Of a stretch of 64,000 nt of DNA, positions 9,381 through 18,040 are shown piece by piece. The position numbers were made by a program, and so were the translations under genes. Numbering within the stretch: the stretch's first letter is position 1; each line of letters opens with the position of its first letter. The notes beneath the pieces were generated by a model. It was given only the letters and a program-made list of their open reading frames with translations, did no database searches and had not been told where the DNA came from. This DNA is from Flavobacterium fluviale (GTDB lineage: Bacteria > Bacteroidota > Bacteroidia > Flavobacteriales > Flavobacteriaceae). Location: the NCBI RefSeq assembly GCF_003312915.1, contig NZ_CP030261.1:1364001-1428000 (forward strand), in the 5' to 3' direction.

Positions 9381-11588
9381 TTATTTGGAAACCAAAAATG
9401 GAATCTTCATCGAAACAATAATATTCCGGCCGGCTTCCGGAAGTTCGATTAGGCGGTAAAAACTAGTGTGATTTAAATATCTCGTATTAAATAAATTCTG
9501 GATCTGAATACTAATGCTGATATCCTGTTTTGCAGCCTTTATTTTTGAACCAAAAGCGAAATTAAATACATGGCTTTCGGCAGTTTTCTTTTCTGGCGGA
9601 ACAATATTGTTTTGTTCTGCCGTGAAGCGATAATCCACAGAAAAATAAGGCTCTTTAAGAAAGCTGATTTGAGGTTCATAATTCAAACCAAACAAAACAG
9701 ATGGAGGAGGAGAAAACGGAAGTGTATAACCCTTTTTACTGCCCGATTTTTGTTCCGAATAAAGATATTCGGCCGCAATTTCTGCACTTAGAGATTTAAA
9801 GAAATAATATTTGGTCTGTAATTCGGCACCATAACGAAAGACTTTACTTTGTTCGTATTCAAAAACTTGATTTCCTGCACCATAATAAATATCATGAGCT
9901 GAAGTCGGATTCAGATAAATGAAATTCGGAAAATAATTAGCAAACGGCGTTAGCTGAAAAGAGAAGTTTTGCGCTTTCCATTCCATTCCCAAATCCAATT
10001 GATAAGAACGTTCGGCATTCAAATTCGGATTTCCTTTTTCAAATCGGAAATAATGATAATTTACGCCGTTTGAAGCCAGTTCTTTGGCAATCGGCATTCT
10101 GAAACTTGAGCCTAAATTGGCTTTCAGCGAAAGCTTTCCCGGATTGTAATTTGCACCAATAGACCACGTAAAACTGTCAAAAGTTTTCGTTAAGTCTTGA
10201 GAACGCTGCAAATATTCTAAATTGGTCTGATTGTTTTCGGAAATTTCACTCTGAAACCAATCGTAATACGATTTCATTTTAATTTTTCCATAATCGTAAC
10301 GGACAGCGCCGTGAAGAAACCATTTTTCGTTCAGTTCAATTTTATCGTAAACAAATAAACCAGCATTAAATTGAGTGAAAGCAGGAATTAAAAAACTCCA
10401 TCCGCCAATTTCATTTTGCTGCAAAACCACATTAGAACCAATCGTAATTTGGTGATGATTGATTCTGAATTCATCTTTCGCAGAAAACGACCAAACGTTT
10501 TTATCGTATTGACGCTCCAGATCTTTTGGCGCGTACATATCTTCAGGATAAATCGGCGGCATATAACCGTGATTCACATAATGACTCCATTCTCTTCTGA
10601 AATTATTCTGAAAACCAATCTGCGTTTCAAAAGCATGATTTCCGAATTGAAAAGAAGTCGTATTGCTCACTTTAAGATGATTTACTTCTTGATACGGCAT
10701 CAAAATATCACGGCTCGATTTGTCGTGTAATTCCATGTCTACATTTCTAGGTTCAAGTCCGTGCGCATTCGCGAAAAATCCACTTTTGGTGTGAACATTA
10801 CTAAAATAAAAAACCGATTTGAGCTTTTCTCCCGAATAACCTGTACTCAAATGGAAGTCAAGTTCTTTTCCTGCCGTATTCCGCAAATGATTTTTGTATA
10901 ACGGAACAGCATAACTATACACATGGACTACATCGGTCGGAACACGATAATCTCCATAACCCATTGTCGTAACGCGCGAATCAAAGAAGCAGTTTTCGTT
11001 TCTTCCAAATAAATTAATAGAACTTCCAAATTGCGAATTATTGCTTTTTCCTGTCATATCTACGCTACCGCCAAAAGTATTTTGAGACGGAAGCGGCAAT
11101 GGTTTTATGTTGACCGCCCCGCCCACAGCATCAGATCCGTAAATAAATGAAGAAGGGCCTTTTATGATTTCTACTCGATTTACCGCATATTGATCGATTT
11201 CCAATCCGTGATCGGCTCCCCATTGCTGGCCTTCATGTTTCAAACCATTCTCCACCACAATAACCTGATTGAAACTCAAGCCTCTTATAAGCGGTTTTGA
11301 ACCTCCCGAGCCAATCGAAATGGTTTTAACGCCTGGTAATTTTTGCAGAGACTGCATCAGGCTTCCGCCGAGGTTTCGCTGAATAAAACTATTGTTTACG
11401 GTTTCAACATTCAGAGATTCTTCTTTTTTGCGTTTTTCAACTGCATTATTGCTGATTAAAACTTCGTCAAGCTCTTTTATTTCTGGTTTTTTTTCTGAAG
11501 GCTGATTTTGAGCAACGGCTTCCGCTGCAATTAATAAACTGAGGAGTAAAAAACAATATTTCCAATAAATGGATAAGGCATTCTTCAT
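9381..11588 (-). CDS. TonB-dependent outer-membrane receptor, probable metal (zinc) uptake
   Basis: The 735-residue precursor has a signal peptide (about 1-26), a plug domain (about 40-150) with LPGVKTISIG, PLIRGLSFNQV and VEIIKGPSSFIYGSDAVGGAVNI, then a 22-strand-type barrel ending in an aromatic/hydrophobic terminus. It has no N-terminal CarboxypepD_reg domain, so it resembles siderophore or metal receptors rather than SusC. Energy comes from TonB/ExbBD in the inner membrane. It lies 10 bp after a His-rich lipoprotein gene and 51 bp before the AztD-like gene, so zinc or a zinc complex is the likely substrate (inference from neighbours). Iron or copper cannot be excluded. Confidence 0.88.
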   Translation of the reverse strand: MKNALSIYWKYCFLLLSLLIAAEAVAQNQPSEKKPEIKELDEVLISNNAVEKRKKEESLNVETVNNSFIQRNLGGSLMQSLQKLPGVKTISIGSGGSKPLIRGLSFNQVIVVENGLKHEGQQWGADHGLEIDQYAVNRVEIIKGPSSFIYGSDAVGGAVNIKPLPLPSQNTFGGSVDMTGKSNNSQFGSSINLFGRNENCFFDSRVTTMGYGDYRVPTDVVHVYSYAVPLYKNHLRNTAGKELDFHLSTGYSGEKLKSVFYFSNVHTKSGFFANAHGLEPRNVDMELHDKSSRDILMPYQEVNHLKVSNTTSFQFGNHAFETQIGFQNNFRREWSHYVNHGYMPPIYPEDMYAPKDLERQYDKNVWSFSAKDEFRINHHQITIGSNVVLQQNEIGGWSFLIPAFTQFNAGLFVYDKIELNEKWFLHGAVRYDYGKIKMKSYYDWFQSEISENNQTNLEYLQRSQDLTKTFDSFTWSIGANYNPGKLSLKANLGSSFRMPIAKELASNGVNYHYFRFEKGNPNLNAERSYQLDLGMEWKAQNFSFQLTPFANYFPNFIYLNPTSAHDIYYGAGNQVFEYEQSKVFRYGAELQTKYYFFKSLSAEIAAEYLYSEQKSGSKKGYTLPFSPPPSVLFGLNYEPQISFLKEPYFSVDYRFTAEQNNIVPPEKKTAESHVFNFAFGSKIKAAKQDISISIQIQNLFNTRYLNHTSFYRLIELPEAGRNIIVSMKIPFLVSK

Positions 11589-11598
11589 TAATCTGATG

Positions 11599-12069
11599 TT
11601 ATAAAATTTTAATACTTAAACCTTTCAGTGTCTGCCAGCCTTCTTTATCCGTCAGGCGAATCATAAAATGATAATCTCCAGGATCAACATCTGCAGGAAT
11701 TGCAATCTGTGCCGTTGCTTCGTAATTTTTTACACCATCAGGAATAGTGTAATTGTTGATGAAAAGCATTGGTTTTACAGGGCTTTTTACAGCTTCCATT
11801 TCGCAAGTCGTTACTTCTGTGCTATGCGTATGATGATCGAAATTGTGGTGAATATCAAGGCTGTAAGAACCTAGTGCGACATTATCATTAAAAACAGCTT
11901 TAAAAGTGAAGGTTTGCCCGCGTTCGATTGTACTGCATTGAATTGGAAAAGCATTCGCTCCAGTGATGTCAATTATAGGATATTCGGTGTCGATATCGGC
12001 ATCATCGCTTGAGCAGGACGTTAGAAAGGCAAGTGTAAAAATGCCTATTACAAACTTTAAATTTTTCAT
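11599..12069 (-). CDS. DUF4625 lipoprotein, His-rich
   Basis: A 156-residue lipoprotein with Cys19 followed by SSDDAD, a surface-export-like acidic start. The mature part is a single Ig-like DUF4625 domain. A loop at residues 74-82 carries five His (IHHNFDHHTHS), and a CE pair follows, suggesting metal binding. It is 15 bp downstream of a second DUF4625 gene and 10 bp upstream of the TonB receptor, so it is probably an accessory surface lipoprotein of that receptor. The function of DUF4625 is not established. Confidence 0.75.
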   Translation of the reverse strand: MKNLKFVIGIFTLAFLTSCSSDDADIDTEYPIIDITGANAFPIQCSTIERGQTFTFKAVFNDNVALGSYSLDIHHNFDHHTHSTEVTTCEMEAVKSPVKPMLFINNYTIPDGVKNYEATAQIAIPADVDPGDYHFMIRLTDKEGWQTLKGLSIKIL

Positions 12070-12084
12070 GTTTTTTAATTTTAA

Positions 12085-13002
12085 TTAAAGGGCAAATGGA
12101 AGTTCAATAGATTGCGAAAAATTGATATTGTAAGTCGTGTTTTTATATAAAACCAAGAAAGTATAATTACCAGTTGCCCATAATTTGTTGGTAATTAAAT
12201 CCTGCTGAACTGGAGAATTGTTGTCTTTTGCAGCACCAATGGTAAGCTTTGGAGTATCTCTGGTAAACTGAACACCATCCCAGGGAATGTTGGAGAATTG
12301 TCCTGCTTCGGCCATATTTTTATGTTCAAAAACATCATAAACAATCACTTTGCTAAAATCAATCTGATCTACACTTTCTGGATTATGTTTGGTATTTTTA
12401 TTAATCAAAAGCAAATACATAATTCCGTCGCCTTTCACACCTTCAAGAGTTACCTGAGAACCGAAAATATCGTTGTTTTTGAATTTGGCGTCAGGATCTG
12501 AAAATTTACCTTTTCTATACATAAAAGCATCGTTAATAAAGACGGTAAATACCGAAGCGACAGGGTTTACTGGAATATTTTCCAGTTTGAAAATCGTTAG
12601 GTTTTTCTTTACTTCCAGCTTCGTTCCGTTTTGATCGTTTACGGTAATAATGAAATCGTATTTTCCCTCTGCCGCATCTTCTGGAATATCAAAATGTTTG
12701 TGAACTGTTGCATTTTTTGCTCCAGCATACTGCACCCAAGTAATTTCGTGCGACCAAGGTTTTGAGTAGTTTTCGCTGCTTTTTTGTACAATTTTAACCT
12801 GCACATTTTCGATTTTATCAGCAGCGGTGACTTCTGCATTAAAATGGAAATCCTGACCAATAGCTGCTGTTTCATTGTTTCCAAGACCCAGTTCGATTTT
12901 GTCAATCGCAGGAATTGCTTGTTCTTTTTCGGAGTCGTCATTGCTGCAGCTTGAAAAAGCAATTGCGGCAAAGAGTGCTAGAATAAGTTTTGTTGTTTTC
13001 AT
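12085..13002 (-). CDS. DUF4625 lipoprotein with C-terminal extension
   Basis: The frame is open from 13083, but the start chosen is the ATG at 13002: it begins a perfect lipoprotein signal (MKTTKLILALFAAIAFSSC, lipid Cys19) followed by SNDDSEKE. The 305-residue product has a DUF4625 domain (about residues 30-145, with WSHEITWVQ and HKHFDIP) and a second beta-rich domain to the C-terminus of no family I recognise. It is the first of four closely packed minus-strand genes ending with the AztD-like protein. A role as surface accessory to the TonB receptor is inferred. Confidence 0.75.
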   Translation of the reverse strand: MKTTKLILALFAAIAFSSCSNDDSEKEQAIPAIDKIELGLGNNETAAIGQDFHFNAEVTAADKIENVQVKIVQKSSENYSKPWSHEITWVQYAGAKNATVHKHFDIPEDAAEGKYDFIITVNDQNGTKLEVKKNLTIFKLENIPVNPVASVFTVFINDAFMYRKGKFSDPDAKFKNNDIFGSQVTLEGVKGDGIMYLLLINKNTKHNPESVDQIDFSKVIVYDVFEHKNMAEAGQFSNIPWDGVQFTRDTPKLTIGAAKDNNSPVQQDLITNKLWATGNYTFLVLYKNTTYNINFSQSIELPFAL

Positions 13003-13119
13003 TTTTTCTGATTTGATTTTGATCATTTTATAAAGGGTATTTGGGTTACAAAGGGGTATAGTGATTTCAATATTCAGTCCCATACGGACGAAATATTTGT
13101 AGAAAAGGAGTTAGGAGCT

Positions 13120-13139
13120 AAAAAAAGCCTCAGAGAGGC
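13120..13139 (-). terminator. Hairpin with T-run inside the metal locus
   Basis: On the minus strand GCCTC-TCT-GAGGC is followed by seven T. It lies about 250 bp after the small His/Cys gene and about 118 bp before the DUF4625 start. It could end the first transcript or act as a leaky attenuator, since no TAnnTTTG element is visible on the minus strand between here and 13003. The rest of 13003-13389 shows no gene. Confidence 0.55.
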
Positions 13140-13389
13140 GACATATTTTTCTTTTCTCTAGTTAAAACAGCACAGTCATGACCAAAGGCTTGAATAAAAG
13201 CTTTAGTGCTGATGTGTATATCATGAAAAAGTGGAAAGTGTTTTTTGTGCAGAAAAGCAATGTGAATATTAATTCAATAAATTAACTGCTTAAAATGAAT
13301 AAAATAGCTTTCAAGTGTTTTAAGATTCTGAAATCATTAAAACAGCTAAATAGTCGAATTGCCAAGACAAATCGGTGCACAAAAAAATA

Positions 13390-13743
13390 CTAAATTGTAA
13401 AAATTGGCGGGGCTCGCAGTGAGAAAAGCGCCCCTTTAAAAAATGTAAAATGTGGTTTGCTGTAAAAACTAAGGTGTTTTACAATAGGATTATTTTTGAA
13501 AAACTGAAAAGCATTAACTTCAAGTGTACCAACAGCGCTGAATTTAAAATCGCAAATCGAACATTTATGAAATGAATGTAGTTTTGCTTTGAATTGCGGT
13601 TTTTCGGAAATCGAAAATTCTACTTTCTCTTTTGAGAGTTTGGTGTCTAAAATATGTTCATACGAATGGACAGCCGGAAAAAGTATTGCGAACAATACAA
13701 TTAAAGGCATTAAAAGATTAATAATTTTAAGTTTCTTTTTCAT
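13390..13743 (-). CDS. Small secreted His/Cys protein (DUF2946-like) heading the metal locus
   Basis: The 117-residue protein has an N-terminal hydrophobic signal or anchor (about 8-25), then a His/Cys cluster HSFHKCSICDF (His56, His59, Cys61, Cys64) that looks like a metal site, and ends in LRAPPIFTI. The Cys pair followed by a terminal RxPP motif recalls DUF2946-type proteins found near metal genes in other bacteria, but I am not sure of the family. It is transcribed from a promoter covered by two inverted repeats and sits upstream of the DUF4625/TonB/AztD-like genes. Its job is unknown; metal sensing or delivery is a guess. Confidence 0.6.
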   Translation of the reverse strand: MKKKLKIINLLMPLIVLFAILFPAVHSYEHILDTKLSKEKVEFSISEKPQFKAKLHSFHKCSICDFKFSAVGTLEVNAFQFFKNNPIVKHLSFYSKPHFTFFKGALFSLRAPPIFTI

Positions 13744-13783
13744 TCGTTGAGATTATTTCCTGCTCATTTAAAGCTGGAATTAA

Positions 13784-13798
13784 TGCAATAGTGTTGCA
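13784..13798. promoter_or_regulatory. Operator 1, TGCAA-N5-TTGCA
   Basis: TGCAATAGTGTTGCA is a 7-1-7 inverted repeat with one mismatch, the geometry of Fur/Zur-family boxes. It overlaps the -7 element of the leftward promoter. Confidence 0.65.
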
Positions 13799-13826
13799 AA
13801 TATAAAAATCTTATTCTTAAATGCAA
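13797..13826 (-). promoter_or_regulatory. Promoter of the metal locus (TTG-N19-TATATTTG)
   Basis: Read leftward, the -33 TTG is at 13826-13824 and the -7 TATATTTG at 13804-13797 with a 19-bp spacer, a full match to the Bacteroidota consensus. Each element lies in or against one TGCAA-N5-TTGCA box, so a bound repressor would block both. Confidence 0.7.
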
Positions 13827-13836
13827 TGTTGTTGCA
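13822..13836. promoter_or_regulatory. Operator 2, TGCAA-N5-TTGCA
   Basis: TGCAATGTTGTTGCA is the second copy, centred 38 bp from operator 1. It contains the -33 TTG of the leftward promoter. It may also influence the divergent M1 peptidase gene, which starts 62 bp away. Confidence 0.65.
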
Positions 13837-13897
13837 GTAATTGTTTGCGAAAAATCAATGCTTTTGCTAATTTTAGCAAATCTTATATTCCTTAAAA

Positions 13898-16465
13898 ATG
13901 AAAATTTTCTACAGCTTTCTTTGTTTTGTTATCTTGATTTTCAATGGTTTTTCTCAATCAAAAGAAAGTGGATTGTTTGAAAACGGTGTTTCAGAACAGC
14001 TGGCACATCTACGTAAAAAACAAATTTCAGGTCTTCGATACACTTTATATTTTGATATACCGAATCAGAAAGAAGAAAGAATAAAGGCTTATTCGATTGT
14101 AAATTTGAATTTGTCTGATATAAGTCAGCCCTTACTTTTTGATTTTAAAGAGAATACGGCCAACATAAAAACTATTGAAGTAAACGGAAAAAAACTTTCT
14201 ATTGTTCATGAAAACGGACATATTGTAATTCCGGTTTCGGCTTTGGTTTTGGGAAAAAATCTAGTTTCTTTTTCATTTATTGCAGGTAATTTATCATTAA
14301 ACAGAAATGATGATTTTTTATATACTTTATTAGTTCCAGATCGCGCGAGTACTTTGTTTCCATGTTTTGATCAGCCCGATTTAAAAGCGACCTATAGACT
14401 AACACTTTCTGTACCAAAAGACTGGTCTGTTTTGGCTGGAGCCAATGTAGTAAACAAACTTGAAAAAAGAGATTTTGCAATTTACACTTTTGGAGAATCT
14501 GACAAAATGAGCACTTATTTGTTTTCTTTTGTGGCGGGAAAATTCAAAAGCGCGACACAAAAGCCAGGTTTAGAAATGACGATGCTGTATCGTGAAAATA
14601 GTCCGGAGAAATTTCGCGTAAGCGCCGATACTATTTTCAATCTGCACCAGCAATCTTTAGACTTTTTAGAAAAATATACCAATTATAAATTTCCGTTTCA
14701 GAAGTTAGATTTTGCTTCGATTCCTGTTTTTCAGTATGGCGGAATGGAACATGTTGGCGCAATTCAGTACCGAGAATCGACTTTGTTTTTGGATAACAGC
14801 GCAACGGATAGCGAAAAATTAAACCGCGCCAAATTGATTGCCCACGAAACGTCGCATATGTGGTTTGGCGATTTGGTCACAATGAAATGGTTCGACGACG
14901 TTTGGATGAAAGAGGTTTTTGCCAACTTCATGGCCGATAAAATTATGAACCCGATTTTCCCGAGAGTCAATCATAATCTCCAGTTTTTTACCGCGCATTA
15001 TGGTGGCGCTTTCGCGGAAGACCGATCTTTGGGTACACATCCTATAAAACAGCATCTGGCGAATTTAAAAGACGCTGGTTCGCTTTACGGAGCTATTATT
15101 TACAACAAAGCGCCTATTATGATGCGTCAGTTAGAAGCTTCAATGGGAAAAGAAGCTTTTCAGAACGGAATTCAAAAATACATTCAGAAATACGCCAATA
15201 ACAATGCCGATTGGAATAATCTCGTAGAACTTCTTGATGCAGAAACGCCGCTTGACATGAAAAAATGGAGCGACGTTTGGGTAAACAAATCTGGAAGAGC
15301 CATTTTTACAGATCAAATCGAATATGATGCTAAAAACCGAATTACAAGCTTTGAAATTCAACAACAAGCCGAGGATAAATCAGAGAATATCTGGCCTCAG
15401 GTTTTTCAGATCGGTTTATTATATGCCAATGAGGTAAAAGTTTTATCAATCAATATTAATGATAAAAATACGGCTGTAAAAGAAGCTATCGGACTAGAAA
15501 AACCGCTCGCCATTGTTTACAATTATAATGGTTTTGGATACGGAGTTTTTCCGCTTGACGGGAATAATTTAGATTATATTTCTACGTTGAAAGATGAGGT
15601 TGCAAGAGCTTCGAGTTACAGTAATCTTTATGAAAATACGCTGCTAGGAAATGTTTCGCCAGAAAAAGCTTTTAATTGTTTTCTGAAAGCAATTCAAACA
15701 GAAGAAAACGAATTGGTTTTAAGAATTGCTTCCAATAATTTAAATACAATTTATTGGAGATTTTTAACCGAAAAACAGCAGAATAAAGTTCAGAAACAGC
15801 TTGAAGGTATTTTGTACGAACGTTTACAGGCTAATTTATCGCCTAATATCAAAAAGACTTTATTTGGATTATTTACTTCGATTGCCTATTCTGATTCGGC
15901 GAAAGCCAGTTTATATAAAGTTTGGAACAGAGAAATCTCGATTCCGAATTTGAAATTAAACGAAGACGATTATACCAATATGGCAATGAATCTGGCAATT
16001 TTTGAACATCCAAAAGCAGATGAAATTTTGGAGAAAACCAGAACGTCTTTCACCAATCCAGATAAACAAAAGCGTTTTGAGTTTCTGCTTCCGTCATTGT
16101 CAAAGGATGAATCGGTTCGAAATGCCTTTATAGAATCATTAAAAGAGGATTCTAATCGTGAAAAAGAATCTTGGGTTTCGGTAGGTTTGGCAAATGTAAA
16201 TCATCCGCTTCGTCAGGGAAGTGCACAAAAGTATATTAGATTTTCACTAGATTTGATAGATGAAATCCAACGCACGGGAGATATTTTCTTTCCGAAAGAT
16301 TGGCTCGATAATACAGTTGGAAAGTATTCGTCGAAATATGCTTTTGATGAAGTACAGCGATTCTTAAAAGAAAATCCTAATTTTAGTCCTATTTTAAAAA
16401 GGAAATTGTTTCAATCGACAGATTTGCTTTATAAAGCACAAAATATTAAAAAAGAAACCGAATGA
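13898..16465 (+). CDS. M1-family zinc aminopeptidase
   Basis: The 855-residue protein has a signal peptide (about 1-19) and the M1 core. The exopeptidase motif appears as GGMEH (residues 281-285, a variant of GAMEN), the zinc site as HETSH (316-320) and the third ligand as Glu339 in WMKEVFANF. A beta-domain and a long helical C-terminal region (about 560-855) follow, as in PepN/ERAP-type enzymes. It should remove N-terminal amino acids from peptides in the periplasm. Its stop overlaps the DUF58 start by ATGA. It is divergent from the metal locus. PepN orthology is likely but the enzyme is secreted, so no symbol is given. Confidence 0.92.
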   Translation: MKIFYSFLCFVILIFNGFSQSKESGLFENGVSEQLAHLRKKQISGLRYTLYFDIPNQKEERIKAYSIVNLNLSDISQPLLFDFKENTANIKTIEVNGKKLSIVHENGHIVIPVSALVLGKNLVSFSFIAGNLSLNRNDDFLYTLLVPDRASTLFPCFDQPDLKATYRLTLSVPKDWSVLAGANVVNKLEKRDFAIYTFGESDKMSTYLFSFVAGKFKSATQKPGLEMTMLYRENSPEKFRVSADTIFNLHQQSLDFLEKYTNYKFPFQKLDFASIPVFQYGGMEHVGAIQYRESTLFLDNSATDSEKLNRAKLIAHETSHMWFGDLVTMKWFDDVWMKEVFANFMADKIMNPIFPRVNHNLQFFTAHYGGAFAEDRSLGTHPIKQHLANLKDAGSLYGAIIYNKAPIMMRQLEASMGKEAFQNGIQKYIQKYANNNADWNNLVELLDAETPLDMKKWSDVWVNKSGRAIFTDQIEYDAKNRITSFEIQQQAEDKSENIWPQVFQIGLLYANEVKVLSININDKNTAVKEAIGLEKPLAIVYNYNGFGYGVFPLDGNNLDYISTLKDEVARASSYSNLYENTLLGNVSPEKAFNCFLKAIQTEENELVLRIASNNLNTIYWRFLTEKQQNKVQKQLEGILYERLQANLSPNIKKTLFGLFTSIAYSDSAKASLYKVWNREISIPNLKLNEDDYTNMAMNLAIFEHPKADEILEKTRTSFTNPDKQKRFEFLLPSLSKDESVRNAFIESLKEDSNREKESWVSVGLANVNHPLRQGSAQKYIRFSLDLIDEIQRTGDIFFPKDWLDNTVGKYSSKYAFDEVQRFLKENPNFSPILKRKLFQSTDLLYKAQNIKKETE

Positions 16466-17388
16466 AAATCGAATCGGAAATAGAGAAAGTCTCCAGTTTT
16501 CAGCACCTTGAAATGCTGGCCAATCAGGTTGTGGAAGGTTTTATATCGGGAATGCACAAGAGTCCGTTTCATGGATTTTCTGCTGAATTTGCGGAACATA
16601 AAGTGTATAACGCAGGCGAAAGCACCAAACATATTGACTGGAAATTGTTTGCCAAAACCGATCGTTTGTACACGAAACGTTTTGAGGAAGAAACCAATTT
16701 ACGCTGTCATTTAATTGTTGATAATTCATCTTCAATGCATTATCCTGAACTCAAATCAAATCAGCCTTTTTATGAAAAGAAGATTGGTTTTGCGGTTTTG
16801 GCCTCGGCGGTTTTAATGAATATCTTAAAGAAACAACGCGATGCAGTTGGTTTAAGCGTTTTCTCCGATAAATACGAATATTACGCACCAGAAAAAGGAA
16901 GCGATCGTCATCATAGAATGCTGTTGAATAAACTGGAAGAACTATTAGTGCAGCCAAAAGTCAAAAAAACAACCGATACCATTACATATCTGCATCAAAT
17001 AGCAGAGAAAATGCATCGCCGTTCGATGATTATCTTGTTTACAGATATGTTTCAGACGGAAGATGATGAGAAATTATTCAACGCTTTACAGCATTTAAAA
17101 CACAATAAGCATAAAGTGGTTCTCTTTCATATTGTTGACAATGAAACCGAATTAAAATTTGACTTTGATAACACGCCAAGAAAGTTTATCGACTTAGAAT
17201 CGGGAGAAGAGGTTTCTATTTTTGCTGATAATGTAAAAGAAGAATATGAAAAAAGAGCAGCAGCCTATTTTAAAAATCTGGCTTTAACCTGTGCTAAGAA
17301 CCAAATTAAGTATGTTCCGGTAAATGTTGGCGATAATTTTGATAAAATATTGACTACATATTTGGTTGAAAAACAAAACTTTGGATAA
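16462..17388 (+). CDS. DUF58-domain (von Willebrand A-like) protein
   Basis: The 308-residue cytoplasmic protein has the DUF58 signature: residues about 40-75 include YNAGESTKHIDWKLFAKTDRLYTKRFEEE, then the metal-site-like DNSSSMH. It is most like the BatA/MoxR-associated DUF58 proteins, which work with a MoxR AAA+ ATPase. No moxR gene is adjacent; instead it overlaps the M1 aminopeptidase by four bases, implying coupled translation. A function in maturation or quality control of secreted proteins is only a guess. The gene ends at a tRNA promoter. Confidence 0.85.
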   Translation: MKIESEIEKVSSFQHLEMLANQVVEGFISGMHKSPFHGFSAEFAEHKVYNAGESTKHIDWKLFAKTDRLYTKRFEEETNLRCHLIVDNSSSMHYPELKSNQPFYEKKIGFAVLASAVLMNILKKQRDAVGLSVFSDKYEYYAPEKGSDRHHRMLLNKLEELLVQPKVKKTTDTITYLHQIAEKMHRRSMIILFTDMFQTEDDEKLFNALQHLKHNKHKVVLFHIVDNETELKFDFDNTPRKFIDLESGEEVSIFADNVKEEYEKRAAAYFKNLALTCAKNQIKYVPVNVGDNFDKILTTYLVEKQNFG

Positions 17389-17426
17389 ATATTTTAAAAT
17401 TTATTTAATTTTTTTTACAAAAACAC

Positions 17427-17456
17427 TTGCAGAAATGAAATTCTGTACTATCTTTG
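17427..17456 (+). promoter_or_regulatory. tRNA-Asp promoter, copy 1
   Basis: TTG at 17427-17429, 19-bp spacer, TATCTTTG at 17449-17456. The flanks (TTGCAGAA…TTTGCA) are shared with the second tRNA-Asp copy. Confidence 0.75.
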
Positions 17457-17474
17457 CAACCGCAATAACGCAGA

Positions 17475-17548
17475 GGTTTGGTAGTTCAGTTGGTTAGAAT
17501 ACATGCCTGTCACGCATGGGGTCGCGGGTTCGAGTCCCGTCCAGACCG
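17475..17548 (+). tRNA. tRNA-Asp (GTC), copy 1
   Basis: 74 bases. The acceptor stem GGTTTGG pairs with CCAGACC, the anticodon loop is CTGTCAC with GTC, the T arm carries GGTTCGAGTCC, and the discriminator is G. CCA is not encoded. Confidence 0.97.
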
Positions 17549-17558
17549 CAATATTGGG

Positions 17559-17588
17559 AAAAGCCTTTCTTAACGGAAAGGCTTTTTT
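17559..17588 (+). terminator. Terminator after tRNA-Asp copy 1
   Basis: An 11-bp stem AAAAGCCTTTC/GAAAGGCTTTT with loop TTAACG and a T run. The same hairpin follows copy 2. Confidence 0.9.
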
Positions 17589-17730
17589 GCCCAAATACGG
17601 TATCTAAGATTAGTTGTGTTGTTTTGCTACGACTTTGTAACTCGTAGCTGGTTTAGTAGTTAGACCAATGAAAAGCTTTCCACTTTTGTGGATGGCTTTT
17701 TTGATTTAAGACACTTTTGTTTTTTAACCG

Positions 17731-17815
17731 CAAAGAGCGCAATCCCGAAGCCTCGGGATACGCAAAGTCCGCAAAGTTTTTTTTAAGCTTTGCGGATTTT
17801 GTGTTTTGTACGTAT
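17731..17815. repeat. CGCAAAG-type intergenic palindrome
   Basis: This A/T-flanked element has CCGCAAAG repeated in direct and inverted form, with an internal TCCCGAAGCCTCGGGA hairpin. Relatives lie at 18211-18260, 18372-18450, 18550-18600, 23927-24179, 28771-28886 and 45701-45759. Confidence 0.6.
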
Positions 17816-17824
17816 TATATTAAA

Positions 17825-17893
17825 ATATAGCCCGTGGTTTCAACCACGGGAACACAATGTATATAAATACCCTGGTTGAAACCACGGGTTATG
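17825..17893. repeat. REP-like element, copy 1 (CCCGTGGTT palindrome)
   Basis: CCCGTGGTTTCAACCACGGG is a 9-bp hairpin with a 2-base loop. The outer ATAGCCCGTGG and CCACGGGTTATG ends form a second inverted repeat. No transposase is next to it. Confidence 0.8.
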
Positions 17894-18040
17894 TTTAGCA
17901 AAATGATAAATATTTCTATGTGAAAACCTTCTCGGTTAAGAAAAAGAAAGAAAGTTCTTCTTTTTTAGTTTTACAGTCAATTTTTAAAATATTGGAATTT
18001 AAGTAATTAAAAATTTCTTGAATTTTATTCCTAAAAACCC

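Noticed and set aside
12639..12971. 110-codon minus-strand open frame inside the DUF4625 gene
   Set aside because: It is a shifted frame of the DUF4625 lipoprotein, which has a signal peptide and family match; the shadow frame has neither.
13120..13389. Riboswitch in the metal locus leader
   Set aside because: No conserved riboswitch core I know could be recognised; only a plain terminator-like hairpin is visible.
16462..17388. MoxR/Bat operon
   Set aside because: Only the DUF58 gene is present; neither a MoxR ATPase nor BatA/BatB membrane genes are adjacent.
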